Assembly: GCA_003151625.1 (NCBI GenBank)
Contig: PLYC01000026.1
Location: 5,552-49,118, forward strand
Length of the DNA: 43,567 nucleotides
Reading direction: 5' to 3'
Origin: Candidatus Doudnabacteria bacterium
GTDB lineage: Bacteria > Patescibacteriota > Doudnabacteria > UBA920
Numbering within the stretch: the first letter of the stretch is position 1; each line of letters opens with the position of its first letter. Shown piece after piece: positions 33,933 through 41,047 of this stretch. The notes below the pieces were generated by a model. The model was not told the DNA's origin and ran no database searches. It saw nothing but the letters and a program-made list of their open reading frames with translations. Position numbers and translations under genes: made by a program.

Positions 33933-34427
33933 ATGGAACGAACTTTAGTTTTACTTAAACCTGACGCGGTTGATCGCGGACTGGTCGGAGAAATAATTAC
34001 CCGTTTTGAAAAAGTCGGGTTAAAAATAGCCGGCCTAAAAATGCTTCAAGTCGGTAAAGAACATGCCGCAAAACATTACACGGAAGATTTAGCCCAAAGG
34101 CGCGGCCAGCATGTGCGTGATTTAATGATAGAAATGATAAGCTCCGGACCCATCGTCGCCATGGTCTTGGAAGGCGTTGAGGCTGTGGAGATTGTCAGAA
34201 AAATGGTCGGCACAACAGAGCCAAAGTCCGCCGCTCCCGGCACTATCCGTGGCGATTATTCGCACGTATCCTTCAAACATGCCGACAGCAAAAAAATGGG
34301 CGTCTACAACCTCGTCCACGCTTCCGGCAGTGTTGAAGAAGCCCCGGTGGAAATTGCAGTCTGGTTTGCCCCCGAAGAACTGCATGATCACAAGCCGGGT
34401 TATACCAAGCATACCATTGCGTACTAG
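33933..34427 (+). CDS. ndk: Nucleoside diphosphate kinase
   Basis: Transfers the gamma-phosphate of ATP to NDPs and dNDPs, following the RNR step. The start MERTLVLLKPDAVDRGLVGEI is canonical, and the phospho-histidine is His129 in NLVHASGSVEEA. At 164 aa it is longer than the usual 135-150: about ten residues (FKHADSKKMGVY) are inserted between GTIRGDYSH and the active-site loop, and the C-terminus is extended (DHKPGYTKHTIAY). Such insertions occur in some archaeal and CPR enzymes. A single-gene unit between a word-repeat palindrome and a shared terminator. Confidence 0.95.
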   Translation: MERTLVLLKPDAVDRGLVGEIITRFEKVGLKIAGLKMLQVGKEHAAKHYTEDLAQRRGQHVRDLMIEMISSGPIVAMVLEGVEAVEIVRKMVGTTEPKSAAPGTIRGDYSHVSFKHADSKKMGVYNLVHASGSVEEAPVEIAVWFAPEELHDHKPGYTKHTIAY

Positions 34428-34588
34428 GCCGCTGATACCTCGCTGATATGTACGCTGAATTGACGCTGAAATTAAAAACGCCCGTTATTTTGGGTAACGG
34501 GCGTTTTTTGTAAGTTGACGACTATCTGCTTTATTTTGTAGACGAACTCAGCGACCAATCGGCGTACTTATCAGCGTTAATTCAGCGG
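34428..34588. repeat. CGCTGAT word-repeat palindrome around a terminator
   Basis: GCCGCTGATACCTCGCTGATATGTACGCTGAATTGACGCTGA on the left is the approximate reverse complement of the CAGCG...GGCGTACTTATCAGCGTTAATTCAGCGG block on the right, with the terminator at 34474-34510 between them. It separates the convergent ndk and relA/spoT genes. Confidence 0.65.
34474..34510. terminator. Terminator between convergent ndk and rsh
   Basis: AAAAACGCCCGTTA (34474-34487) pairs perfectly with TAACGGGCGTTTTT (34495-34508), followed by one further T; A-rich on the other side, so bidirectional. Confidence 0.9.
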
Positions 34589-36103
34589 TTACTTCTTCCG
34601 AAAAAATCTCGGCAAAGTAAAGTCTTTAAGCTTAAGTTCTTTAATGCGGTTGATTATGCTTTGATTGTGCTCGTTTAGGTAGTGGCGAATTCTGTTGTGG
34701 GCACTGTGGGTTTTGGCGGCTTTGAGCCAATCGCGGGAAATTACCGCTTCCTTTTTTATTTTAATAATTTCCACCGTGTCTTCGTTTTCCAACTCGTCAA
34801 AAATACTACCCATTTTGCCGTTAATTTTCGCGCCCATCATATGGTAGCCCAAGTCCGTATGGACCGCAAAAGCAAAATCTATAACGCTGGCGCCGGCCGG
34901 CAAATCTTTAATGTCACCTTTGGGCGTAAAGACAAAAATTCGGTCGCGGAAAAAATCAATTTTCAGACTTTCCAAAAATTCTTCCGGGTTTTTGGTCTCC
35001 TCCTGCCACGACTGCAATTCTTTAATCCAGTTGGCTTGAACTCTGCCCACGCCTTCTGGCTTACCCTCTTCGGCGTAAAACCAGTGAGCCGCAACTCCGC
35101 GTTCGGCTTCTTCGTGCATTAAGTCTGTGCGGATTTGAATTTCAAAAGTCTTGCTTTCTTTATTAAACACGGTCGTATGCAGGCTCTGGTAGCCGTTGGG
35201 CTTGGGCGTGGCAATGTAATCTTTAATGCGTCCGGGCAGGGGCTGGAAGTGTTTGTGGATTACACCCAAAGCGGCGTAGCAGTCGGCTGTGGATTTGGTT
35301 ATAATCCGCAGGGCAATTATGTCGTGGACTTTGCTTAAATCCTTTTGGTATTTTTGCAGTTTGCGGAACAGCGAGTACAGACGCTTAATGCGGCCGGTAA
35401 TTTCCAAATATTTAATGCCTTCGGTGCGCAGGATGTGATGGAGCATTTTTTCCATCTCTTTAACGCTTTCTTTCCGGCTTTCCAATTCCTCGTCTAAAAG
35501 TTTTTGGGTTGTTACGTAATCTTTTGGGTAAACAATTTTAAAAGATAAATCTTCCAGTTCGTCTTTCCAACTGCCAATGCCCAAACGGGCGGCAATAGGC
35601 GCGTAAATTTCCAAAGTTTCGCCGGCAACTTTTAATTGTTTGTCCGGAGGGATAAAACTAATGGTTCTCATATTGTGGATGCGGTCGGCCAGCTTAATAA
35701 GAATTACGCGAATATCCTGGCTGGTGGCAATAAATAATTTCCGCAGGTTTTCCACATAAAATTTGTCCTTGCTGTCCTTCATCCGCACCTGGCCAAGCTG
35801 GGTCACGCCGTCTATTAAGTGCGCGATTTCCGGGCCGAACTCCGTTTCCAGTTTTTCAATGGAAAAAGCGGTGTCCTCGGGGACATCGTGCAATAGAGTC
35901 GCGGCAAGAGTGGAGGAGTCGGGGAAAATTTGCCCTAAAGTTATGGCCGCTTCCCTGGGGTGCAAAAAGTAAGGGTCGCCGTTTTTGCGCTTTTGTCCCT
36001 GGTGAGCCTTATAAGAAAATTCATAAGCGCGTTTTAAGACCTGCTCTTCTTTTGGGCCAAATTTGTGCGGGATTGCTTTTAGGAAGTCAGGGAACTGTTT
36101 CAT
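34589..36103 (-). CDS. RelA/SpoT-type (p)ppGpp synthetase/hydrolase
   Basis: 504 aa. Order: the HD hydrolase domain (about 25-180) with AHQGQKRKNGDPYFLHP, LLHDVPEDT and DRIHNMRT; the synthetase domain (about 235-350) with GRIKRLYSLFRKLQK, HDIIALRI, KDYIATPKPNGYQSLHTTV and EIQIRT; then a TGS domain (about 390-450, IFVFTPKGDIKDLPAGASVIDFA). The ACT domain and Zn-finger region of long RSH proteins are missing, so ribosome-based regulation may be reduced. The HD motif H-D...E-D appears intact, so the protein could both make and break (p)ppGpp. Minus strand, with divergent mutM upstream. Confidence 0.93.
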   Translation of the reverse strand: MKQFPDFLKAIPHKFGPKEEQVLKRAYEFSYKAHQGQKRKNGDPYFLHPREAAITLGQIFPDSSTLAATLLHDVPEDTAFSIEKLETEFGPEIAHLIDGVTQLGQVRMKDSKDKFYVENLRKLFIATSQDIRVILIKLADRIHNMRTISFIPPDKQLKVAGETLEIYAPIAARLGIGSWKDELEDLSFKIVYPKDYVTTQKLLDEELESRKESVKEMEKMLHHILRTEGIKYLEITGRIKRLYSLFRKLQKYQKDLSKVHDIIALRIITKSTADCYAALGVIHKHFQPLPGRIKDYIATPKPNGYQSLHTTVFNKESKTFEIQIRTDLMHEEAERGVAAHWFYAEEGKPEGVGRVQANWIKELQSWQEETKNPEEFLESLKIDFFRDRIFVFTPKGDIKDLPAGASVIDFAFAVHTDLGYHMMGAKINGKMGSIFDELENEDTVEIIKIKKEAVISRDWLKAAKTHSAHNRIRHYLNEHNQSIINRIKELKLKDFTLPRFFRKK

Positions 36104-36123
36104 TATACGGTCATTATTAGTAG

Positions 36124-36132
36124 TGTTATAAT
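36124..36132 (+). promoter_or_regulatory. Extended -10 promoter for mutM
   Basis: TGTTATAAT is a perfect extended -10, with transcription expected near 36138 and the mutM ATG at 36186. No good -35 is visible. The region is shared with the divergent rsh gene. Confidence 0.5.
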
Positions 36133-36185
36133 TGTAGCATTAAGATAGTATTGAACAATTATGTCATTTTTGTCAATAACCTTTT

Positions 36186-37118
36186 ATGCCTGAATTGCCC
36201 GAAGTCCAAACTATAGCCAGCGAGCTAAACCGCAAACTTAAGAATCGAATTATAAAATCCGTTGTGGTTAACGCGCCTAAAATGGTGGCGGTTGGGCCGG
36301 GCACTGTGAGTAATATCAGGACAGCCGATAAGCGGTCAACTGATAAGTTTATAAGTTTGCTGGAAGGGGAAAAAGTTTTGTCAGTGCAACGGAGGGCAAA
36401 ATTACTAATCTTCGATCTTTCAGGGTCTTTATGCATCCTTGTGCACCTTAAAATGACCGGTCAATTTATTTTTGAAGATAAAAAATTACGCGCTAAGACC
36501 GGCGGGAAATATCGAATGTTCAATAAGCTATATGCTCCGCTTGTTAAGCTTCCAAGCAAACACACTCACGTGATTTTTAATTTTATAGACGGAAGTACTT
36601 TGTATTTTAATGATATCCGTAAATTCGGCTATATGAAACTTGTTCGGGATGATGAGCTAAATCAAGTTAGGGAATTACAGGAGTATGGCCCGGAACCATT
36701 AAGTAAACAATTTACCTTTAGCACGTTTTTAACGGCCGTTAAAAACGTGCTATCTAATAAGCTTAAAATAAAAATATTTTTAATGGACGCAAAAAAAATT
36801 GCCGGGATCGGAAATATTTATTCCGATGAAATTTTATTTCACGCCGGCGTTCGGCCAATGCGCCGGGTTTCATCGTTAACCAACAAAGAGCTCGCGGCAA
36901 TTTATAAATGGATCAAGCCGGTTTTAATCAAAGGCATAAAAGCTAAGGGTTCCTCGGTAGGCGACTTTGTCCGCACTGACGGTTCCTGGGGCCAAATGGG
37001 CAAGTTCCACTTTGTTTATGGGCGAAAGGGACAGAAGTGCAAAAAATGCGGGAGTATAATCGAAGCTGTTAAATTAGGAGGGAGAACAGGATCGTTTTGT
37101 CCACATTGCCAGAAGTAA
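36186..37118 (+). CDS. mutM: Formamidopyrimidine-DNA glycosylase
   Basis: Removes oxidised purines (8-oxoG) from DNA. MPELPEVQTIASEL gives the catalytic Pro2 and Glu3; HLKMTGQF and a conserved Lys in QRRAKLLIF follow; KKIAGIGNIYSDEILFHAGV is the H2TH region; and the C-terminal zinc finger has C..C...C..C (CKKCGS...CPHCQ) with KLGGRTGSF. The length, 310 aa, is slightly above the usual 270-290 because of a short insert near residues 98-125. Endonuclease VIII (Nei) is the alternative; the GSSVGDFVRTDGS...F.YGR segment favours MutM. Confidence 0.94.
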   Translation: MPELPEVQTIASELNRKLKNRIIKSVVVNAPKMVAVGPGTVSNIRTADKRSTDKFISLLEGEKVLSVQRRAKLLIFDLSGSLCILVHLKMTGQFIFEDKKLRAKTGGKYRMFNKLYAPLVKLPSKHTHVIFNFIDGSTLYFNDIRKFGYMKLVRDDELNQVRELQEYGPEPLSKQFTFSTFLTAVKNVLSNKLKIKIFLMDAKKIAGIGNIYSDEILFHAGVRPMRRVSSLTNKELAAIYKWIKPVLIKGIKAKGSSVGDFVRTDGSWGQMGKFHFVYGRKGQKCKKCGSIIEAVKLGGRTGSFCPHCQK

Positions 37119-37124
37119 AGTTTA

Positions 37125-37223
37125 AACATCATTTTACCATCTTAACATTTTAACATACTAGGTTATGGCTATTTAGCAAATTGTAAGTGTGATAAAATGT
37201 TAATATGCTAATATGTTAAAATG
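37125..37223. repeat. ATTTTAACAT word-repeat palindrome including the next ATG
   Basis: CATTTTAACATA (37146-37157) is perfectly complementary to TATGTTAAAATG (37212-37223), with CATTTTACCATCTTAAC and GATAAAATGTTAATATGC extending it. The 3' arm ends with the ATG of the gene at 37221, so the hairpin could mask the start. Confidence 0.65.
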
Positions 37224-37499
37224 AATACTATGGAAACCAATCAAAATCCCTCCTTCGCTGAAGCTTCGGAGGGCAAGCAAGTGCCGCAGCCAACAGCAGA
37301 AGTCCAAAAGCCAACCCAGGAGGAGATGCTTTTGGCAATTTATGAAAACACGCGTAAGACCAAGAATTACATGAAGTGGTCGCTGTATATTACTATTATT
37401 TTGGTGGTACTTCCTTTGCTGGCCGCTTTGTTTATTTTGCCGTTTGCCATGAGCAGTATAAACAGCGCTTATATAGCGCCGTTGCAGGGGTTGCAATAA
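37221..37499 (+). CDS. Small single-pass membrane protein, unknown
   Basis: 92 aa. The N-terminal half is polar, and one membrane helix lies at about residues 53-75 (LYITIILVVLPLLAALFILPF). Residues 9-18 (NPSFAEASEGKQ region) are encoded by a REP-like repeat (CCTTCGCTGAAGCTTCGGAGG) that often appears in frame in CPR proteins. No family recognised. The ATG sits at the end of a palindromic arm. Confidence 0.65.
   Translation: MNTMETNQNPSFAEASEGKQVPQPTAEVQKPTQEEMLLAIYENTRKTKNYMKWSLYITIILVVLPLLAALFILPFAMSSINSAYIAPLQGLQ
37247..37270. repeat. REP-like repeat inside the small membrane gene
   Basis: TCCTTCGCTGAAGCTTCGGA is a partial palindrome read as SFAEASEG. The same word is a familiar dispersed repeat. 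Confidence 0.55.
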
Positions 37500-37587
37500 G
37501 CTAGCACGGATCTGCGGATTGGATACGGATCTACGGATTACTACTGATTCTAAACTACAAAAGATAATTTATAGTTTGTTTTAATCA

Positions 37588-39021
37588 ATGCGTAAATTTT
37601 TTTTACCCTTTTTGGCATTAGTTATTGTTGTTGGGGGTTTATTTTGGCGCTTTAGTAATTATGAAGCAGCCAATAAAAATAATTATAACGCCGATATTTT
37701 AATTACCAACGGCGAGATTTTAAGTTTGGACGGGCAATCAAATATTTATAACCCCGGCTGGGTGGAAATAAAGGACGGGAATATAGTCGGCTTGGGTGGA
37801 GGTTCTGCTCCAAAATCTATCAGCGCTAAAAAATCCATCAACGCCTCGGGCAAGTTGGTAATGCCCGGGTTGGTTAATACCCATTCTCACGCCGCGATGA
37901 CTCTGCTTCGGGGAGCGGATGACAACGAGCCATTTGAACCGTGGCTAAAAACCATATCGGCTTATGAGCAAAAAATAACCCCGGATGACGTATACTGGGG
38001 AAGCCTTTTGGCCGAAGACGAAATGATACGTAGCGGCACTACGGCTTTCAACGATATGTATTTTTCACCGGACAAAACCGCGCAGGCGGTAACCGAGGCT
38101 GGTATGCGCGCGATACTGCGTGTCCCGATTACAAATCAAAATAATCAATTATCGTTTGACCAAAACATCGTCAGTCAAAATAAAAATAACCCGCTGATAA
38201 CTTTTTCCTTAGCCCCAAATCCATTTTTGGATTATTCTCCGGATCAGCTAAAACAAATTTCCGATTATGCTTTAAAAAATAATTATTTGGTGCACATTCA
38301 CTTTGAGGAAGACCCACAGAATCGCACAGACAGTTTGGCTAAATATAAGCTCACCCCGACGCAGTTAATTGAACAGGCCGGCCTTTTGCAAAACAAGATT
38401 GTTTTGGCGCACTCCGCGGATGTTAATGGAGATGAAATGAATGTCTTGGGCAAATATCCAAATGTCGGCGTATCGTTTAATCCGAAAAGCGAAGCTAAGT
38501 TGGGGCCGTCTTTAACTCCTGTTACCGAAATGCTGGATCACGGGGTAACAGTAGGCATAGGCACGGATGGGGCGGCTTCCAGCAACAGCTTGGATATGTT
38601 TGGGCAAATTAATTTTGCGGCTTATGGCCACCTCAAGTGCCCGCCTCGAGTCGACTCGTCAAAGGCAACAACAACGCGAGTCGAGGCGGCTTCATCAAGT
38701 GACAAATATTGCGCTAACGGCCGCTCAATCGATCCGGAAAAAATTGTCCGTATGGCTACCATAGACGGTGCCAAAATATTGGGACTTGATGACAAAATCG
38801 GTTCCCTGGAAACCGGCAAGCAGGCCGACATTATCATCTTGGGCGTACAAAAGCCTTCTTACGACATTTACTCCACTTTGGTCTATAATACCAGCGGGGA
38901 GGATGTTGTGGGTTCTATTATCAATGGAAAAGTGGTGATGGAAGATGATAAAGTCTTAACCATTAACGAACCGGAGGTTTTTAAGAAAGTTTTGGATATA
39001 TCAGAAAAGCTTAAAAAGTAA
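37588..39021 (+). CDS. Membrane-anchored MTA/SAH-deaminase-like amidohydrolase
   Basis: 477 aa. An N-terminal membrane helix (residues 4-21, FFLPFLALVIVVGGLFW) is followed by a complete amidohydrolase: PGLVNTHSHAAMTLLRG (metal ligands His99, His101), HIHFEE, VLAHSADVN and GTDGAASSNSLDM (metal-ligand Asp), with a C-terminal beta sandwich (ETGKQADIIIL). The order fits the MtaD/SsnA/TrzA family that deaminates methylthioadenosine or S-adenosylhomocysteine. An anchored form is unusual, because family members are normally cytoplasmic. A REP-like palindrome (about 38640-38692) adds residues near 351-368 (PPRVDSSKATTTRVEAA) and does not interrupt the frame. Confidence 0.88.
   Translation: MRKFFLPFLALVIVVGGLFWRFSNYEAANKNNYNADILITNGEILSLDGQSNIYNPGWVEIKDGNIVGLGGGSAPKSISAKKSINASGKLVMPGLVNTHSHAAMTLLRGADDNEPFEPWLKTISAYEQKITPDDVYWGSLLAEDEMIRSGTTAFNDMYFSPDKTAQAVTEAGMRAILRVPITNQNNQLSFDQNIVSQNKNNPLITFSLAPNPFLDYSPDQLKQISDYALKNNYLVHIHFEEDPQNRTDSLAKYKLTPTQLIEQAGLLQNKIVLAHSADVNGDEMNVLGKYPNVGVSFNPKSEAKLGPSLTPVTEMLDHGVTVGIGTDGAASSNSLDMFGQINFAAYGHLKCPPRVDSSKATTTRVEAASSSDKYCANGRSIDPEKIVRMATIDGAKILGLDDKIGSLETGKQADIIILGVQKPSYDIYSTLVYNTSGEDVVGSIINGKVVMEDDKVLTINEPEVFKKVLDISEKLKK
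38640..38692. repeat. In-frame palindromic insertion in the amidohydrolase
   Basis: GCCTCGAGTCGACTCG on the left faces CGCGAGTCGAGGCGG on the right across a short loop; both arms use the same TCGAGTC/GACTCG word. It encodes a Ser/Thr/Arg-rich insert. Confidence 0.6.
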
Positions 39022-39092
39022 TTATAGCGTGCTCAATTTATTGGCCCGCCTGAGGCGGACGATAAATCGGCGCTCTACACTAACATAATTTT

Positions 39093-39437
39093 ATGCAAGA
39101 CGAAAAATGGCAACAATTGGTGGAGGCAGCGGAGAAGCATTTTAAAAACGCCAGCCTCACCCATGAAGACCTGATAATGGACACCCAAGACGGCCCCGTA
39201 AAGCAGGGGACGCAGGATATTTTAATTTTTGAAAATCCGTCGGGGAAATTTAAATTGGTGCGCGAGAATCGTCACGTTGTTTTGGAGAAAAAAGAAATGT
39301 ATTCCCACCGCGCCGGGCAGTCGGCCCAAACCCAGTATAAATTTTCCGAGACCGAATTTTCACATAAACTGAAGGTTTATAAGGAAGACGGATTCGATGA
39401 ATGGGATGAAATTACTTTAGATAAACTCGGACTATAA
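39093..39437 (+). CDS. Conserved-type small protein, unknown
   Basis: 114 aa, cytoplasmic by composition, with no motif that I recognise. Predicted alpha then beta: WQQLVEAAEKHFKNASL, then DILIFENPSGKFKLVRENRHVVLEK strands and a final KLKVYKEDGFDEWDEITL. Similar small proteins of this pattern occur in CPR genomes, but this is from memory of style only. 8 bp ahead of the nucleotidyltransferase gene, so co-transcribed and perhaps functionally linked. Confidence 0.75.
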   Translation: MQDEKWQQLVEAAEKHFKNASLTHEDLIMDTQDGPVKQGTQDILIFENPSGKFKLVRENRHVVLEKKEMYSHRAGQSAQTQYKFSETEFSHKLKVYKEDGFDEWDEITLDKLGL

Positions 39438-39444
39438 GACTGAT

Positions 39445-40464
39445 ATGATAAAGGATCGAATTTTATCGACATTAAAATTTTTCGATTTACAGGACTACCC
39501 GGTGACGCTTTTGGAATTGCATCAATTTTTGTTGGATGATTTGCAGGTTTTAAGGACGAGGATAAATACCAGCTGGGAGTTGATAGACAATAACAATAAC
39601 GATAACAATAAAATTAGCATTGACAAAGTTTTAAAATGTATGGAAACTGAATGCCAAAACGAGGTGCGACAAAAAAACGGATTTTATTGCTTAATCGGGC
39701 GTTTGGCGATTATTGATCAAAGATTGTCCAATTATTTTTACGGTATAAAACGGGAGAGGCGTATTCGCAGGTTTGCCAGGGGTTTAAAATTTTTGCCTTT
39801 TGTCCGCGGCGCGGCTTTGGCAGGTAGCCAGGCCATGGGTCAGCAAAAGGAAACGTCCGATATAGATTTGCTTATAATTTTGGATCCAAAATTTTTGTGG
39901 CTCGGGCGGACTTTGGTCACGGCTTACTTCCAAGTTTTGGGCATTCGCCGGCACGGCAAAAAAATCAGCAACAGGTTTTGCTTGAATCATTATTTAGCCG
40001 GAATAAAAAGTATTATGGAGCTTCGGAATTTGTACACAGCCTGGGAATACATGAAACTCCGGTCGCTGGTTTATCCGCAAACAATCGCGAACTTTCAAAT
40101 ACAGAATCGTGATTGGATTGCGGAGTTTTTTCCGAATTTTAGAATTCAACCTCTCTATCCCTCGGCAGCACTCGGGACATCTCCCCTCACCTCCTCGACT
40201 TCGCTCGGGGTGACCCTGAGCATTGCCGAACGGGTCAAGAGGGGAGAGGGACTCCGCAGACATACTGATGAGCAATCATCGGTACAAAGTTTTTTGGAAC
40301 GGATGTTGTCCGGGAATTTCGGCGTTTGGCTGGAGGCCAAATTGAAAAACTGGCAACTGCCAAAAATCAGGCGGGAAGAATTTATTTTGGTTTTGGACGA
40401 CGAGCTGTCATTCCATCCGCAAAGCAAACAGCAGGAGCTTTTGGCCCGGTTTTTTGCCCTGTAA
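39445..40464 (+). CDS. Nucleotidyltransferase-fold protein
   Basis: 339 aa. The nucleotidyltransferase signature is G127-S128 then D139-I-D141 in AGSQAMGQQKETSDIDLLII, a helix-turn followed by two metal-binding Asp. An N-terminal helical domain (1-105) and a C-terminal helical part surround it. The substrate is unknown (tRNA, antibiotic or protein AMPylation are all possible for this fold). Residues about 236-270 are encoded by a REP-like repeat block (40150-40252) without a frame break. It overlaps nothing and lies 8 bp after the 39093 gene. Confidence 0.82.
   Translation: MIKDRILSTLKFFDLQDYPVTLLELHQFLLDDLQVLRTRINTSWELIDNNNNDNNKISIDKVLKCMETECQNEVRQKNGFYCLIGRLAIIDQRLSNYFYGIKRERRIRRFARGLKFLPFVRGAALAGSQAMGQQKETSDIDLLIILDPKFLWLGRTLVTAYFQVLGIRRHGKKISNRFCLNHYLAGIKSIMELRNLYTAWEYMKLRSLVYPQTIANFQIQNRDWIAEFFPNFRIQPLYPSAALGTSPLTSSTSLGVTLSIAERVKRGEGLRRHTDEQSSVQSFLERMLSGNFGVWLEAKLKNWQLPKIRREEFILVLDDELSFHPQSKQQELLARFFAL
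40150..40252. repeat. REP-like repeat block inside the nucleotidyltransferase gene
   Basis: CCCTCGGCAGCACTCGGGACATCTCCCC, TCCTCGACTTCGCTCGGGGT and CCCTGAGCATTGCCGAACGGGTC occur in a row (first and third shown only to 20 nt: CCCTCGGCAGCACTCGGGAC, CCCTGAGCATTGCCGAACGG). All are dispersed-repeat words; the middle one is identical to 28250-28269 in nrdJ. The block begins CCTCTCTA and ends GAGGGAGAGG-like, so the ends pair. Confidence 0.65.
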
Positions 40465-40524
40465 TCGGCTTGATCGGCCTAAATAAATAGTGATACTATT
40501 CCCTGGTAAAATCTTGGATTTTTC

Positions 40525-40555
40525 TTTTATCACTCAACTTGACAGAGTGATAAAA
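40525..40555. promoter_or_regulatory. CIRCE-like operator (HrcA site)
   Basis: TTATCACTC, a 9-nt spacer and GAGTGATAA form a perfect inverted repeat (40527-40535/40545-40553; 11-bp arms with flanking T/A). The known CIRCE consensus is TTAGCACTC-N9-GAGTGCTAA, so one symmetric base pair is changed. It spans the -35 of the groES promoter. Confidence 0.85.
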
Positions 40556-40566
40556 TCAGCTATAAT
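40539..40566 (+). promoter_or_regulatory. Promoter of groES-groEL
   Basis: TTGACA (40539-40544) lies in the CIRCE spacer and right arm; a 16-bp spacer leads to TATAAT (40561-40566). Bound HrcA would block it. Confidence 0.85.
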
Positions 40567-40602
40567 TATTATTAGATATTAATTAAATAAGGAGAAAAAG
40601 AT

Positions 40603-40908
40603 ATGAAAGTAAAACCTTTAGGAAACCGCGTACTGGTAAAACAGCTTTCCTCGGAGGAAGTTACCAAATCCGGAATTGTTTTGCCTGACACGGCAGACAA
40701 AGAAAAAAAAGCTCAGGGGAAAATAGTGGAATTGGGCAACGGCAGTGAAATCGCCGGTCTTGGACTTAAAGTCGGCGACACGGTAGTTTTTGGCAAATAC
40801 GCCGGCGAAGAAGTGGAAATAGACGAGAGCGGAAAAAAAGTCGAATATAAAATTCTATATGTCGGAAAAGAGAAAGACGATTCCGACATCCTCGCATTAA
40901 TTCAATAA
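40603..40908 (+). CDS. groES: Co-chaperonin GroES
   Basis: 101 aa, full GroES: KVKPLGNRVLVKQL at the N-terminus, the mobile loop region (KSGIVLPDTADKEKKAQG, about 22-39), VGDTVVFGKYAG and the C-terminal LYVGKEKDDSDILALIQ, slightly longer than usual (95-97). SD AAGGAG precedes ATG. Caps the GroEL barrel. It is followed by groEL after a hairpin-filled gap of 139 bp, with control by the CIRCE-like operator upstream. Confidence 0.97.
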   Translation: MKVKPLGNRVLVKQLSSEEVTKSGIVLPDTADKEKKAQGKIVELGNGSEIAGLGLKVGDTVVFGKYAGEEVEIDESGKKVEYKILYVGKEKDDSDILALIQ

Positions 40909-40914
40909 TAATTG

Positions 40915-41036
40915 TCTACTAAATACTAAATTAACTTCATGCCAAAGGCAGATCAGCCTCTGGCGGAAAAAGTACTAAATCAGAAAATTTTAAGTTTAGT
41001 AATTTTCGACTCTTTAGTATTTAGTAGAGATTCTAA
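40915..41036. repeat. CTACTAAATACTAAA palindrome between groES and groEL
   Basis: CTACTAAATACTAAA (40916-40930) is perfectly complementary to TTTAGTATTTAGTAG (41013-41027), and AGTACTAAAT and AAGTTTAGTAA are more copies of the word. An inner hairpin TGCCAAAGGCAGATCAGCCTCTGGC lies between (first 20 nt: TGCCAAAGGCAGATCAGCCT). Confidence 0.7.
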
Positions 41037-41047
41037 AGGAATAAACT

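Noticed and set aside
3878-41036. CRISPR array
   Set aside because: The repeated words are short, imperfect, inverted and without regular spacers, and no cas genes are present.
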